A program made the position numbers and the translations under genes. From positions 1 to 64,000 of the forward strand of contig NZ_JAAIVC010000004.1 in assembly GCF_010975005.1 (NCBI RefSeq): a DNA stretch of 64,000 nt. Direction: 5' to 3'. Positions 32,648-43,141 of this stretch are shown here, piece after piece. The notes under the pieces were generated by a model. That model was not told the origin of the DNA. It saw only the letters and a program-made list of their open reading frames with translations, and ran no database searches. The stretch is from Caulobacter sp. 17J65-9. GTDB lineage: Bacteria > Pseudomonadota > Alphaproteobacteria > Caulobacterales > Caulobacteraceae. Within the stretch, counting starts at the first letter, position 1. Each line of letters starts with the position of its first letter.

Positions 32648-33475
32648 ATGCACCAAGCCGATCCGCTCGCCGACCTGGATCTCGAGGCCGAATACAACAA
32701 CCGCGCCCGTGTGCCCGAGCACCCCGGGATCATGCAGGGCTGGGCCGCCGACGCGGCCGCCTATCGCGATCAGCATGCGCCGGTGGAGCTGCGTTACGGC
32801 CCCGGCAAGCGCGAGGTCATGGACCTGTTCGAGGCCGGCGAGGGGCCGACTGTCCTGTTCATCCACGGCGGCTACTGGCAGGCGCTGGACCGCTCCTGGT
32901 TCAGCCACATGGCGCGCGGCCTGAACGCGCGCGGGATCGGGGTCGCCGTGCCGAGCTACGACCTGTGCCCGAACGTCGGCGTCGGCCGGATCGTCGAGCA
33001 GATGCGCGCCGCGGGCCAGGCCCTGGCCGCCCACACCGCCCGCTCGTTCGTGGCGGCGGGGCACTCGGCCGGCGGGCACCTGTCGGCCTGCCTGCTGGCC
33101 ACCGACTGGGCGGAGCTGGGCACGCCGGTGCGGCCGGTGAACGCCGCCTACGCCATCTCCGGCCTGTTCGACCTGAACCCGCTGGTGCCGACCTCGATCA
33201 ACCGGGCGCTCGGCCTGGACGCGGCCGAGGCGAGCCGGCTCAGCCCGCTGCACTGGACGCCGCCGGCCGGCAGCCGCCTGGACGCCGTTGTCGGCGGGGC
33301 GGAGAGCGGCGAGTACCTGCGCCAGAGCCGCCGCATGGCCGAGCGCTGGAGCGGGCAAGGCGTGACCACCCGCTACGAGGCGATCGAGGGCGCGAACCAC
33401 TTCACCGTCATCGCAGGCCTGGCGGAGCCGGACTCGGCCATGGTGGCGCGGGTGGCGGAGCTGGCTGCGCACTGA
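32648..33475 (+). CDS. Kynurenine formamidase-like alpha/beta hydrolase
   Basis: A 275-residue cytosolic hydrolase. LFIHGGYWQALDRSWFSHMA is the oxyanion-hole motif (HGGYW) of the arylformamidase group, GHSAGGHL carries the nucleophile Ser, and EGANHFTVI provides the His. An N-terminal DLEAEYNNRARVPEHP block also recurs in that group. Kynurenine formamidase converts N-formylkynurenine to kynurenine, a route that can lead to anthranilate, the presumed substrate of the cluster ending at 31697. A generic esterase remains possible. The ATG at 32648 has AAGG upstream; 45 more in-frame bases precede it. Confidence 0.82.
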   Translation: MHQADPLADLDLEAEYNNRARVPEHPGIMQGWAADAAAYRDQHAPVELRYGPGKREVMDLFEAGEGPTVLFIHGGYWQALDRSWFSHMARGLNARGIGVAVPSYDLCPNVGVGRIVEQMRAAGQALAAHTARSFVAAGHSAGGHLSACLLATDWAELGTPVRPVNAAYAISGLFDLNPLVPTSINRALGLDAAEASRLSPLHWTPPAGSRLDAVVGGAESGEYLRQSRRMAERWSGQGVTTRYEAIEGANHFTVIAGLAEPDSAMVARVAELAAH

Positions 33476-33500
33476 GCCCCGCCCCCGCAAGGGGAGAGGG

Positions 33501-34913
33501 TCAGGTCCGCGCCCAACCCCCACCCAGCGCCTTGAACAGAGCGATCTGCTGGTTGGTCAGCTCCGCGTCGCTGCGGGCCAGTTCGGCCTCCAGCACCGCC
33601 AGGCTGCGCTGGGCGTCCAGCACCGACAGGAAGCTGTCGGCGCCTTCTTCATAGCGCAGGCGGGCCAGGCGGGTGGCTTCGGCCGACTGGTCGCGGGCGG
33701 TCTGCAGCGCGGCGTGGCGTTCCAGTTCATCGGCGTAGCGGGTCAGGGCGCCTTCGACTTCTTCCAGCGCGGTCAGCACCGTCTTGTCGAACTGCGCCAG
33801 CGCCATGTCGGTCCCGGCCTGGGCCTGGGCGATCCGCGAGCGCGCGACCGTCACGTTCGGGAAGCTCCAGGAGATCAGCGGCCCGGCGCTGAAGTGCAGG
33901 GCGCGGTCGTCGTTCAGGTCGCTCACGCCCGGCGCGACGCCGCCGACCGAGCCCCCCAGCACGACGCTGGGATAGAGCGAGGCGGTCGCCACGCCGACCC
34001 GGGCCGAGGCCGCGGCCAGCTGGCGTTCGGCCTGGCGCACGTCGGGGCGGCGGCGCAGCAGGCTGGCCCCGTCGCCGACGGGAAGGATGCTGGCCACCTT
34101 CGGCGCCTGGGCGCAGTCGGCCACGCCGGCCGGGACCTCGGCCGGCGGCTTGCCGGTCAGCACCGCCAGGCGGAACAGGGCTGCGTCGCGCTGGCTGTTC
34201 AGCGGCGGCAGGGTGGCGCGCGCGCTCTCCAGCTGGGTGCGGGCGCGGGCGACGTCGAGGCCCGTGCCCTTGCCGGCCGCCAGTTGGCGTTCGGTCAGGT
34301 CGTAGGTCTCCTGCTGCAGCTCCAGCGTACGCTTGGCCACCGCGATCTGGGCGTTGGCCGAGCAGGCGTCGGCGAAGGCGCGGGCGGTCTCGGCCGCGAC
34401 GCTGACGCGGGTGACGTCCAGCGCCGCCTCAGCCGCGTCGGCGTCGGCGCGGGCCGCCTCGATCGAGCGACGCACGCGGCCGAACAGGTCGACCTCGTAG
34501 GAGACGTCCAGGCCCGTGCCGTAGGTCTCCACCTCGTCCAGCGGCGCGGGCGCGCCGGTGGTGGTGGCCGCCGTCCGGCCCCAGTTCCCCGAAGCCGACA
34601 GGGTGGTGGAGGGCAGGCGCGCGGCGCGGCTCTCGCCGAGCACGGCGCGCACCCGGGCCAGGTTGGCCGCGGCGATCTCCAGGTCCTTGTTCTTCTGCAG
34701 GGCCTCGGCGATCAGGCCGTCCAGCGCCGGGCTCTGGAACAGCCGCCACCAGTCGTCCCGAGGGGCTTCCGCCGAGTACGGCCCCTGGGCCGCGCTGACG
34801 AAGGCGCCCTGGGCGCTGATCGGGGTGACCGGGGCCTTGTGGTCGGGGCCGACCGCGCAGGCGCCCAGGGCCAGGACGGAGGCGGAGACGAGGGCGAAGA
34901 GGGGGCGGCTCAT
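33501..34913 (-). CDS. NodT-family outer-membrane efflux lipoprotein
   Basis: A 470-residue outer-membrane channel (TolC-like, NodT/OprM family) that completes the tripartite pump encoded upstream. The lipoprotein signal ends in the lipobox LGAC. W-W-x-L-F-x-S-P-A-L-D (DDWWRLFQSPALDGLI) and DVSYEVDLFGRVRR are characteristic, as is the second half-repeat with YEEGADSFLSVLDAQRSL. The ATG at 34913 overlaps the pump gene by 4 bases, consistent with coupled translation. It is the third gene of the operon; no terminator is obvious in the 25 bases before the convergent hydrolase gene. Confidence 0.94.
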   Translation of the reverse strand: MSRPLFALVSASVLALGACAVGPDHKAPVTPISAQGAFVSAAQGPYSAEAPRDDWWRLFQSPALDGLIAEALQKNKDLEIAAANLARVRAVLGESRAARLPSTTLSASGNWGRTAATTTGAPAPLDEVETYGTGLDVSYEVDLFGRVRRSIEAARADADAAEAALDVTRVSVAAETARAFADACSANAQIAVAKRTLELQQETYDLTERQLAAGKGTGLDVARARTQLESARATLPPLNSQRDAALFRLAVLTGKPPAEVPAGVADCAQAPKVASILPVGDGASLLRRRPDVRQAERQLAAASARVGVATASLYPSVVLGGSVGGVAPGVSDLNDDRALHFSAGPLISWSFPNVTVARSRIAQAQAGTDMALAQFDKTVLTALEEVEGALTRYADELERHAALQTARDQSAEATRLARLRYEEGADSFLSVLDAQRSLAVLEAELARSDAELTNQQIALFKALGGGWART

Positions 34914-37900
34914 CGGGCGATCCGTCCTTCCTTGGTCATGCGCAGTTCGTAGTCGGGTTCGTCGTTGTCGGCGGTCGGCGAGAGGTCTTCGGGCTCGTAC
35001 GGGGCGTGCACCGCCTCGCCGAAGGCCGAGGGGATCTCGCGCTCCTTCGCCGCCTTCTTGGGCAGCAGGCCGGCCAGCTTGCGGCAGACCACGTAGAAGA
35101 CCGGCGTGAACACCAGGCCGAACAGGGTCACCCCGATCATCCCGAAGAACACCGCGGTGCCGAGCGCCTGACGCATCTCCGCGCCGGGGCCGGTGGCGAT
35201 GGCCAGCGGCAGCACCCCCAGGATGAAGGCGATCGAGGTCATCAGGATCGGACGCAGGCGGGTGCGCGCGGCGCTGATGGCGGCGTCGAACCGGTCCTGG
35301 CCCTGATCCTCCTCGGCCTGCTTGGCGAACTCCACGATCAGGATGGCGTTCTTGGCGGCCAGGGCGACCAGCACGATCAGGCCGATCTGGGTCAGGATGT
35401 TGTTGTCCATCCCGCGCAGGTTCACGCCGATCATGGCCGCCAGGATGCACATCGGCACGATCAGGATGACCGCCAGCGGCAGGGTCAGGCTCTCGTACTG
35501 GGCGGCCAGGACGAGGAAGACGAACACCACCGCCAGCAGGAACACCAGGGCGGAGCCGGAGCCGGCCTGCTTCTCCTGCAGGGCCAGGTCGGTCCACTCG
35601 TAGCTCATGCCGTCGGGCAGGCGCTGGGCGGCCAGCTCTTCCATGGACTTCAGGGCCTGGCCGCTGGACACGCCCGGCGCGGCGGAGCCTTGCAGTTCGG
35701 CGGCCGGGAACAGGTTGTAGCGGACCACGCGCGAGGGGCCGCTATCGTCCTTCAGGGTCGCCACCGAGCCCAGCGGGACCATACCGCCGGAGTTGGAGCG
35801 CACCTTGAGCGAGGCGATGTCGGAGATGTCGTCGCGGAAGGCCGGCTCGGCCTGGGCGGTCACCCGGAAGGTGCGGCCCAGCAGGTTGAAGTCGTTGACG
35901 TAGGACGAGCCCAGGTAGACGCCCAGCGTGTCGAACACCTGGCCGGGCTGCACGCCCAGCAGTTGCGCCTTGTCGCGGTCGACGTCGGCGGTGATGCGCG
36001 GCGAGCCGGTGTTGAACAGGGTGAAGACCTGCTGGACGTCCTTCACGCCCTGGGCCGACATCATCATGTCCATGGTCGCCCCCTCCAGCGCGCGGTAGCC
36101 GGCGCCGGAACGGTCCTGGACCATCATCTTGAAGCCGCCGCCGTTGCCGAGGCCGGGGACCGCGGGCGGAGCGATGACCATGATGTTGGCGGCCTCGATC
36201 GAGCCGAGCTTCTGGCTCAGGGCCTGGGACAGGGCGTTCGCCGTCAGCTCCGCCTTTTCGCGATTGGCGAAGTCGTCCAGCTTCACGAACATGGTGCCGG
36301 CGTTGGACTGCATGGAGAAGCTGGCGCCGTCGAGACCGGCGAACACCGAGGCTTCCTTCACGCCGGGCGTCTGGCGGACCAGCGACACGGCCTGCTGCAG
36401 CACCGCGTCGGTGCGTTCCAGCGACGAGCCGGGCGGCAGCTGCACGACGCCGATCAGCACGCCCTGGTCCTGCTCCGGGATGAAGCCGGTCGGGGTGGCG
36501 GCCAGCCGCCAGCCGGTCAGGGCCAGCAGGCCGACGTAGACGATCAGCACCATGGCGCCGGTGCGCACCAGTCGCGCGGTCATGCGGCCGTAGCGGTCCG
36601 ACAGCCAGTCGAAGCCGGCGTTGAACTTGTGCGCCGCGATCCGCAGCGGCTTCAGCCAGCGCGGGCCGTGGTCGAGGCCGTGGTCCGCGTGCGGCTTCAG
36701 CAGCAGGGCGGCCAGCGCCGGCGACAGGGTCAGCGACACCAGCAGCGAGAAGATCGAGGCGGCCGAGATGGTCACCGCGAACTGGCGGTAGAAGATCCCC
36801 GGCACGCCCGGCAGGAAGGCGCTGGGCACGAACACGGCGGTCAGCACCAGGCCGATGGCGACCAGGGCGCCGGACACTTCGTCCATGGTGCGCCGCGCGG
36901 CCTCGCGCGGGGTGAGCCCCTCGCGCATGTTCCGCTCGACGTTCTCGACCACCACGATGGCGTCGTCGACGACGATGCCGACAGCCAGCACCAGGGCGAA
37001 CAGGGACAGCGAGTTCAGCGAGAAGCCGAGGCCCAGCAGCACGGCGAAGGAGCCGACCAGGGCCACCGGAATGGCCAGGATCGGGATCACCGCCGCCCGC
37101 CAGGACTGCAGGAAGACCACGACCACGAGTACGACCAGAAGCACGGCTTCCAGCAGGGTGTGCTGCACCGACTCCACCGAGGCGGCGACGTATTCGGTCG
37201 GGTTGTAGGGGATGGAGTATTCGAGGCCGGGCGGGAACGAGCCCTTGGCCTCTTCCATGCTCTTCAGCACGCGGTCGGCGGTGGCGAGCGCGTTGGAGCC
37301 CGGCTGCTGGACGACGGCCAGGGCCACGCCCCGCTCGCCGCCGAAGTAGGCGCGGATGCCGTAGTCCTGCGAGCCCAGCTCGACCCGGCCGATGTCGCGC
37401 ACGCGGGTCACTCGACCCTGCGCGTCGGTTTTCACGACGACGTCTTCGAACTGGCGCGGGTCGCTCAGGCGGCCTTCGACCTGCACCGGCAGCTGGAAGG
37501 CCGCGGCGTTGGTGGCGAAGGGCGGCTGGCCGATGGCGCCGGCGGCGACCTGCACGTTCTGGCCGCGGAGCGCGGTGACGATCTCGGGGGCGGTCAGGTC
37601 GTGGGCGGCCGCCTTGTTCGGGTCGATCCAGACCCGCATGGCGTAGTTGCCGCCGCCGAACACGTTGACCCCGCCCACGCCGTCCAGGCGCAGCAGGCGG
37701 TCACGCAGGACCGAGTTGGCGTAGTTGCCGACATAGTCGACGTCGAGGCCCGGGTCCTTGGACTTCAGGGCCACGATCATCAGGAAGCCGGTGGACTGCT
37801 TGTTCACCGTCACGCCGATCTGGCGCACCTGCTCGGGCAGGCGCGGTTCGGCCAAGGCGACGCGGTTCTGGACCAGCACCTGGGCGGCGTCGAGGTCGGT

Positions 37901-38197
37901 GCCCGGCTTGAAGGTGACGGTGACCTGGGCCGTGCCGTCGGAGGTCGAGGACGAGGACATGTAGAGCATGCCCTCGACCCCGTTGATCTCCTGCTCCAGG
38001 GGCGCGGCGACGGTCTCGGCCAGGGTCTCGGCCGAGGCGCCCGGATAGGCGGCGCGGATGGCGATGGTGGGCGGCGCGATCTCCGGATACTGCGCCAGCG
38101 GCAGCAGCGGATAGGCGAAGGCGCCGATCAGGGTGATGAACACCGCGATCACCGCCGCGAAGATCGGCCGGTCGATGAAGAACCGTGAGAGACGCAT
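34910..38197 (-). CDS. RND (HAE1) multidrug efflux pump, inner-membrane subunit
   Basis: A 1095-residue proton-driven exporter of the AcrB/MexF type. It starts MRLSRFFIDRPIFAAVIAVF with the first transmembrane helix. The TM4 proton-relay aspartates are in VGIVVDDAIVVVENVERNM. Two large periplasmic loops follow TM1 and TM7, and twelve membrane segments are expected. The tail after TM12 is about 60 residues, longer than in E. coli AcrB and acidic. Substrates are likely hydrophobic drugs or aromatic compounds. It starts 20 bases after the adaptor gene and overlaps the channel gene, so all three form one operon. Confidence 0.96.
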   Translation of the reverse strand: MRLSRFFIDRPIFAAVIAVFITLIGAFAYPLLPLAQYPEIAPPTIAIRAAYPGASAETLAETVAAPLEQEINGVEGMLYMSSSSTSDGTAQVTVTFKPGTDLDAAQVLVQNRVALAEPRLPEQVRQIGVTVNKQSTGFLMIVALKSKDPGLDVDYVGNYANSVLRDRLLRLDGVGGVNVFGGGNYAMRVWIDPNKAAAHDLTAPEIVTALRGQNVQVAAGAIGQPPFATNAAAFQLPVQVEGRLSDPRQFEDVVVKTDAQGRVTRVRDIGRVELGSQDYGIRAYFGGERGVALAVVQQPGSNALATADRVLKSMEEAKGSFPPGLEYSIPYNPTEYVAASVESVQHTLLEAVLLVVLVVVVFLQSWRAAVIPILAIPVALVGSFAVLLGLGFSLNSLSLFALVLAVGIVVDDAIVVVENVERNMREGLTPREAARRTMDEVSGALVAIGLVLTAVFVPSAFLPGVPGIFYRQFAVTISAASIFSLLVSLTLSPALAALLLKPHADHGLDHGPRWLKPLRIAAHKFNAGFDWLSDRYGRMTARLVRTGAMVLIVYVGLLALTGWRLAATPTGFIPEQDQGVLIGVVQLPPGSSLERTDAVLQQAVSLVRQTPGVKEASVFAGLDGASFSMQSNAGTMFVKLDDFANREKAELTANALSQALSQKLGSIEAANIMVIAPPAVPGLGNGGGFKMMVQDRSGAGYRALEGATMDMMMSAQGVKDVQQVFTLFNTGSPRITADVDRDKAQLLGVQPGQVFDTLGVYLGSSYVNDFNLLGRTFRVTAQAEPAFRDDISDIASLKVRSNSGGMVPLGSVATLKDDSGPSRVVRYNLFPAAELQGSAAPGVSSGQALKSMEELAAQRLPDGMSYEWTDLALQEKQAGSGSALVFLLAVVFVFLVLAAQYESLTLPLAVILIVPMCILAAMIGVNLRGMDNNILTQIGLIVLVALAAKNAILIVEFAKQAEEDQGQDRFDAAISAARTRLRPILMTSIAFILGVLPLAIATGPGAEMRQALGTAVFFGMIGVTLFGLVFTPVFYVVCRKLAGLLPKKAAKEREIPSAFGEAVHAPYEPEDLSPTADNDEPDYELRMTKEGRIAR

Positions 38198-38217
38198 GAT
38201 TGTCCGTTCGCCTCAGA

Positions 38218-39405
38218 TCAGAGGGCGGGCGTGGCGGAGGCGGCCGGGGCGACCGAGGCGACCGGCAGGGGCGCGTCGGTCTTGGCGTCGGCCTTCACCG
38301 TGGTGGGCTTTGGCGTGACCTTCTGGCCGGGGCGGGCGCGCTGCACGCCGTCGACGATCACCTTGTCGTTCGGGGCCAGACCGCCGCGCACGACGCGCAG
38401 GCCGCCCGAGCTGAGCGGGCCCAGCTTCAGCGGCTTGGCCGCGACCGTGCCGTCCGGACCGACCACCAGGGCCACCTTGCGCGGGCCGTCGGTGACGACC
38501 GCCGCGTCGGGGATCAGCATGGCCTGGTAGGCGCCCGAGCCCTGCAGCTTGGCGTGGCCGAACATGCCCGGCTTGATGAAGCCGCCGGGGTTGTTCACGA
38601 CCGCGCGCAGCCGCACCGTGCCGGAGCTGGCGTCCAGCGCGTTGTCGGAGAAGTCGAGCTGGCCGCTCCAGCGGTAGTCGCCTTCGTCCTGCAGACGGAT
38701 GCGCACGGGCGCGGCCTGGGCGGCGCGGCTCTGGCGCTGATACTTCAGCAGCAGGGCTTCGGACGCCTCGAAGGTGAAGTGGATCGGCTCGGTCGAGACC
38801 ACGGTGGTCAGCGGCTCGCCGGTGGTGGCGACCAGGTTGCCGGCGTCGACGCGGCGATCGGACACGCGGCCGGACACCGGGGCCACCACGCGGGTGAATT
38901 CGACGTCGAGCGCGCGCGACTGCACGGCGGCCTGGGCGGCGGCGAGGCCGGCTTCGCTCTGGGCGACGGCGGCCTGCTTCTGGTCGACCTCCTGCTGCGA
39001 CACCGCCTTGGCGTCGAGCAGGCGGCGGGCGCGCTCAAGTTCGGCGCGGGCGAGCGTCAGGCCGGCGCGGGCGCGGGCCTCCTCGGCCTTGGCGGCGGCG
39101 AGCTGGGCCTGGAAGGGCCGGGCGTCCAGGCTGAACAGCAGCTGGCCCTTCTTCACGAACTGGCCGTCGCGGAAGTGGATCTGCTGCAGATAGCCCGACA
39201 CGCGCGGGCGCACCTCGACGCGCTGCACCGCTTCGAAGCGGCCGACATAGTCGTCCCAGTCCACCACGTCCTGCATGAGGGGAGCGGCCACGGAGACCGG
39301 CGGGGCCATGCCGCCGGCCGGCGGTCCGTCCGCCTTCTTGGCGCCGCAAGCGGAAAGGGCCGTGGCGGCGAGCAGCGCGCAGGCGAGCGTGGGGAGCCGT
39401 CGCAT
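38218..39405 (-). CDS. RND efflux periplasmic adaptor lipoprotein
   Basis: A 395-residue membrane-fusion protein linking pump and outer-membrane channel. The signal peptide ends in the lipobox LSAC. The lipoyl half-motifs VEVRPRVSGYLQQIHFRDGQ and VSGRVSDRRVDAGNLV flank a long helical hairpin (about residues 100-170) rich in Ala, Glu and Arg. The C-terminal part forms the beta-barrel and membrane-proximal domains, and a Thr, Ala and Val-rich tail of about 30 residues ends the protein. First gene of the operon, divergent from the broken tetR gene. Confidence 0.95.
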   Translation of the reverse strand: MRRLPTLACALLAATALSACGAKKADGPPAGGMAPPVSVAAPLMQDVVDWDDYVGRFEAVQRVEVRPRVSGYLQQIHFRDGQFVKKGQLLFSLDARPFQAQLAAAKAEEARARAGLTLARAELERARRLLDAKAVSQQEVDQKQAAVAQSEAGLAAAQAAVQSRALDVEFTRVVAPVSGRVSDRRVDAGNLVATTGEPLTTVVSTEPIHFTFEASEALLLKYQRQSRAAQAAPVRIRLQDEGDYRWSGQLDFSDNALDASSGTVRLRAVVNNPGGFIKPGMFGHAKLQGSGAYQAMLIPDAAVVTDGPRKVALVVGPDGTVAAKPLKLGPLSSGGLRVVRGGLAPNDKVIVDGVQRARPGQKVTPKPTTVKADAKTDAPLPVASVAPAASATPAL

Positions 39406-39539
39406 CAGCGAAGTCCTGTATTTTCAAAGGGAAGCTCGCCCGACGCGGCGCCGATGGGGACCCGGGGGAGGGGGGCGGCGGGGCGTGGGCGAGCTAAGTC
39501 AACGGTTGGTGACGTATCAATTGCCGAGTCGCGCCACGT

Positions 39540-39559
39540 TTGTCAACCGGTGTTGACAA
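39540..39559. promoter_or_regulatory. TetR-type operator between efflux operon and tetR
   Basis: Perfect 8-bp arms TTGTCAAC (39540-39547) and GTTGACAA (39552-39559) with a 4-base spacer. TTGACA, a consensus -35 hexamer, is part of both arms, one on each strand, so a protein bound here would block promoters of both divergent units. The site lies 134 bases before the adaptor start and 16 bases before the likely tetR start. Confidence 0.75.
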
Positions 39560-39575
39560 TGGTAAACCGGACGAC

Positions 39576-40163
39576 GTGAAACCGCTTTGTCCGCCTGCGC
39601 GTGCGCGCAACTCCACCGAGACCCGCGCCTTGATCCTGGCGGCCGCGCGCCGACTGTTCGCGCGCGACAGCTACGAGCAGGTCGGCATGCGCGACGTGGG
39701 CGCGGCGGCCGGCGTCGATCCGGCCCTGATCGTCCGCTACTTCGGCGGCAAGGAGGGGCTGTTCGCCGCAGTCTTGGCCGCCTCGCACGACCCGAAGGAG
39801 CTGTTCGTCGGCGACCGGGCCGACATCGGCGAGCGGGTGGCGCGCGCCGTCGCCCTCGACTAGAAGGGGCCGGAAGGCCTGGAGGCGCTGCTGATCTGCC
39901 TGCACTCGGCCTCGTCGCCGAAGGCGTCGGACATGCTTCGCGAGTCGGTCGAGCAGCGCTTCGTCGCGCCCCTGACCGAATGGCTGGGCGGCCCCGAGCA
40001 CCAGACGCAGGCGCGGCTGATCTTCGCCTACGTCATGGGGGTGGCGGTGACGCGCGCCATGATGACCACCGCCGCGCCGTGCACGCCCGAGCAGACGCAG
40101 GCTTTCTGCGACCGCTTCGCCCGCGACATTCAGGCGCTGGTCGAGCGTCCGCTGGAAGAATAG
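39576..40163 (+). pseudogene. TetR-family regulator interrupted by an in-frame TAG
   Basis: A 196-codon frame broken at codon 96 (TAG at 39861-39863). The first part has the TetR DNA-binding domain: TRALILAAARRLFARDSYEQVGMRDVGAAAGVDPALIVRYFGGKEGLF. The same frame continues after the stop with KGPEGLEALLICLHSASSPK and a normal ligand-domain end, LVERPLEE. One base change would restore a full-length protein of about 195 residues. A 95-residue product would keep the HTH but lose the dimerisation and ligand domain. The GTG at 39576 is the likely start, because the operator covers the bases before it. It is divergent from the efflux operon it presumably represses. Sequencing error is the main alternative. 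Confidence 0.88.
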
Positions 40164-40177
40164 GGCGTCAGATCAAC

Positions 40178-40194
40178 CGAGCCCGGAGGGCTCG
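40178..40194. terminator. Possible hairpin between convergent tetR and kinase genes
   Basis: A 7-bp stem, CGAGCCC/GGGCTCG, with a 3-base loop lies between the 3' ends of the tetR pseudogene and the histidine kinase gene. There is no T-run, so it is a weak candidate. Confidence 0.4.
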
Positions 40195-40204
40195 AAGGAA
40201 CGGA

Positions 40205-41845
<1,641 letters not shown>

Positions 41846-42014
41846 CTACTACGCCCGCCGTTCCCCAATTACCCGACGATCTAACGGCTACACTTTTGCA
41901 GAGTGGTTAAGTCGGCGGCCCGGACTGGTGGATTTCCCACGGAAATTCGTCTGATTTTCGACGGAAAGGATGAACGGGCGTAAATATTCGTGTGGTGGTT
42001 GTAATCTTCGCCGT

Positions 42015-42359
42015 TCAGGAGGCGTCCTCGCCCGGCCCGACCGCCTCGTCGAGGATCCAGTCCACGAAGCCGGCGTGCGAGCGCGCGCGGTCGACCGGCA
42101 GGGCCAGCACGCAGGGCGTTTCATAGGGGTGACGCTCGACCAGGCGCGCCTTCAGCGCCTCGGCCGCCGCGGCGCTGGTCTTCAGCAGCATGGGCGTCTC
42201 GACCGAGCGCTCGATCGCGCCCTGCCAGCGATAGACCGAGCGTATGGCCCCCAGCACGTTGGCGCACGCGGCCAGCCGGTCGGCCACGACTTCGGCCGCG
42301 AAGGCCTCGGCCGTTTCGGCGTCGGGCCAGGTGGTGTAGAGGAGGACGACGTCCGACAT
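42015..42359 (-). CDS. cutA: CutA divalent-cation tolerance protein
   Basis: A 114-residue CutA1 homolog, a very stable trimer of ferredoxin-like subunits. [42 protein letters not shown] and [16 protein letters not shown] are the family blocks. In E. coli the locus affects copper tolerance, but its biochemical role is unsettled. It is divergent from queC with 53 bases between starts. The 169 bases between cutA and the kinase gene (41846-42014) are relatively AT-rich and may hold the kinase promoter, with no gene seen. Confidence 0.93.
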   Translation of the reverse strand: MSDVVLLYTTWPDAETAEAFAAEVVADRLAACANVLGAIRSVYRWQGAIERSVETPMLLKTSAAAAEALKARLVERHPYETPCVLALPVDRARSHAGFVDWILDEAVGPGEDAS

Positions 42360-42412
42360 ATCCGTTTCCGCTCCGGTCCGTCCCTATATGTACGGCGGAC
42401 CCGCGACTGCCC

Positions 42413-43141
42413 ATGACCTTGAACGCATCTGAATTCGATCCCGCCGCCGCGGCGCTCGTCCTGTTTTCCGGCGGCCAGGACTCCACCGTCTGTCTGGCCT
42501 GGGCGCTGAAGCGCTATGGCCGGGTCGAGACGGTCGGCTTCGACTACGGCCAGCGCCATTCGGTGGAGCTTCAGGCCCGCGACACCGTGCGCGCCCACAT
42601 CCTCCAGGTGATGCCGGAGGCGGCCGAGCGGCTCGGCCCCGACCACCGCGTCGACATCCGCGGCTTCGGCGAGGTGGCGGAGTCCGCGCTGACCCGCGAG
42701 CGCGCCATCGAGATGGACGAACGCGGCCTGCCCTCGACCTTCGTGCCGGGGCGCAACCTGGTGTTCCTGACCTACGCCGCGGCGCTCGCCGACCGGCGGG
42801 GGATCGACGTGCTGGTCGGCGGCATGTGCGAGACCGACTTCTCCGGCTATCCGGACTGCCGGCGAGACACGATGGACGCCATGGAGCAGTCGCTGCGGCT
42901 GGGCATGGCCCGGCCGTTCCGCATCGAGACCCCGCTGATGTGGCTGACCAAGGCGCAGACCTGGGCCCTGACCGAGGCGCTCGGCGGCCGTGCCCTGGTC
43001 GATCTCGTGCTGGAAGACACCCACACCTGCTATCTCGGCGAGCGCGGCGAGCGGCGGGCCTGGGGCTATGGCTGCGGCGTCTGCCCGGCGTGCGATCTGC
43101 GCGCCAAGGGCCATGCCGAATGGGCGGCGGTGAGCGCGTGA
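42413..43141 (+). CDS. queC: 7-Cyano-7-deazaguanine synthase
   Basis: A 242-residue enzyme that turns 7-carboxy-7-deazaguanine, ammonia and ATP into preQ0, the precursor of queuosine in tRNA. The N-type ATP pyrophosphatase loop is LFSGGQDST. The zinc site is formed by Cys in HTCYLG and [11 protein letters not shown] at the C-terminus. It overlaps queE by 4 bases (GTGA), and queD follows 36 bases after queE, so queC-queE-queD form one operon for preQ0. Confidence 0.96.
   Translation: MTLNASEFDPAAAALVLFSGGQDSTVCLAWALKRYGRVETVGFDYGQRHSVELQARDTVRAHILQVMPEAAERLGPDHRVDIRGFGEVAESALTRERAIEMDERGLPSTFVPGRNLVFLTYAAALADRRGIDVLVGGMCETDFSGYPDCRRDTMDAMEQSLRLGMARPFRIETPLMWLTKAQTWALTEALGGRALVDLVLEDTHTCYLGERGERRAWGYGCGVCPACDLRAKGHAEWAAVSA

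Noticed and set aside
35006-38188. Long plus-strand open frame opposite the RND pump
   Set aside because: His-, Gln- and Gly-rich antisense shadow; the minus-strand pump is full length with all key residues.
39540-39575. TTG start for the TetR gene
   Set aside because: It would put the operator palindrome inside the coding region; the GTG at 39576 is more sensible and matches the family start.
42360-42412. preQ1 riboswitch before queC
   Set aside because: The gap is only 53 bases and I see no preQ1 aptamer core; no riboswitch can be supported.
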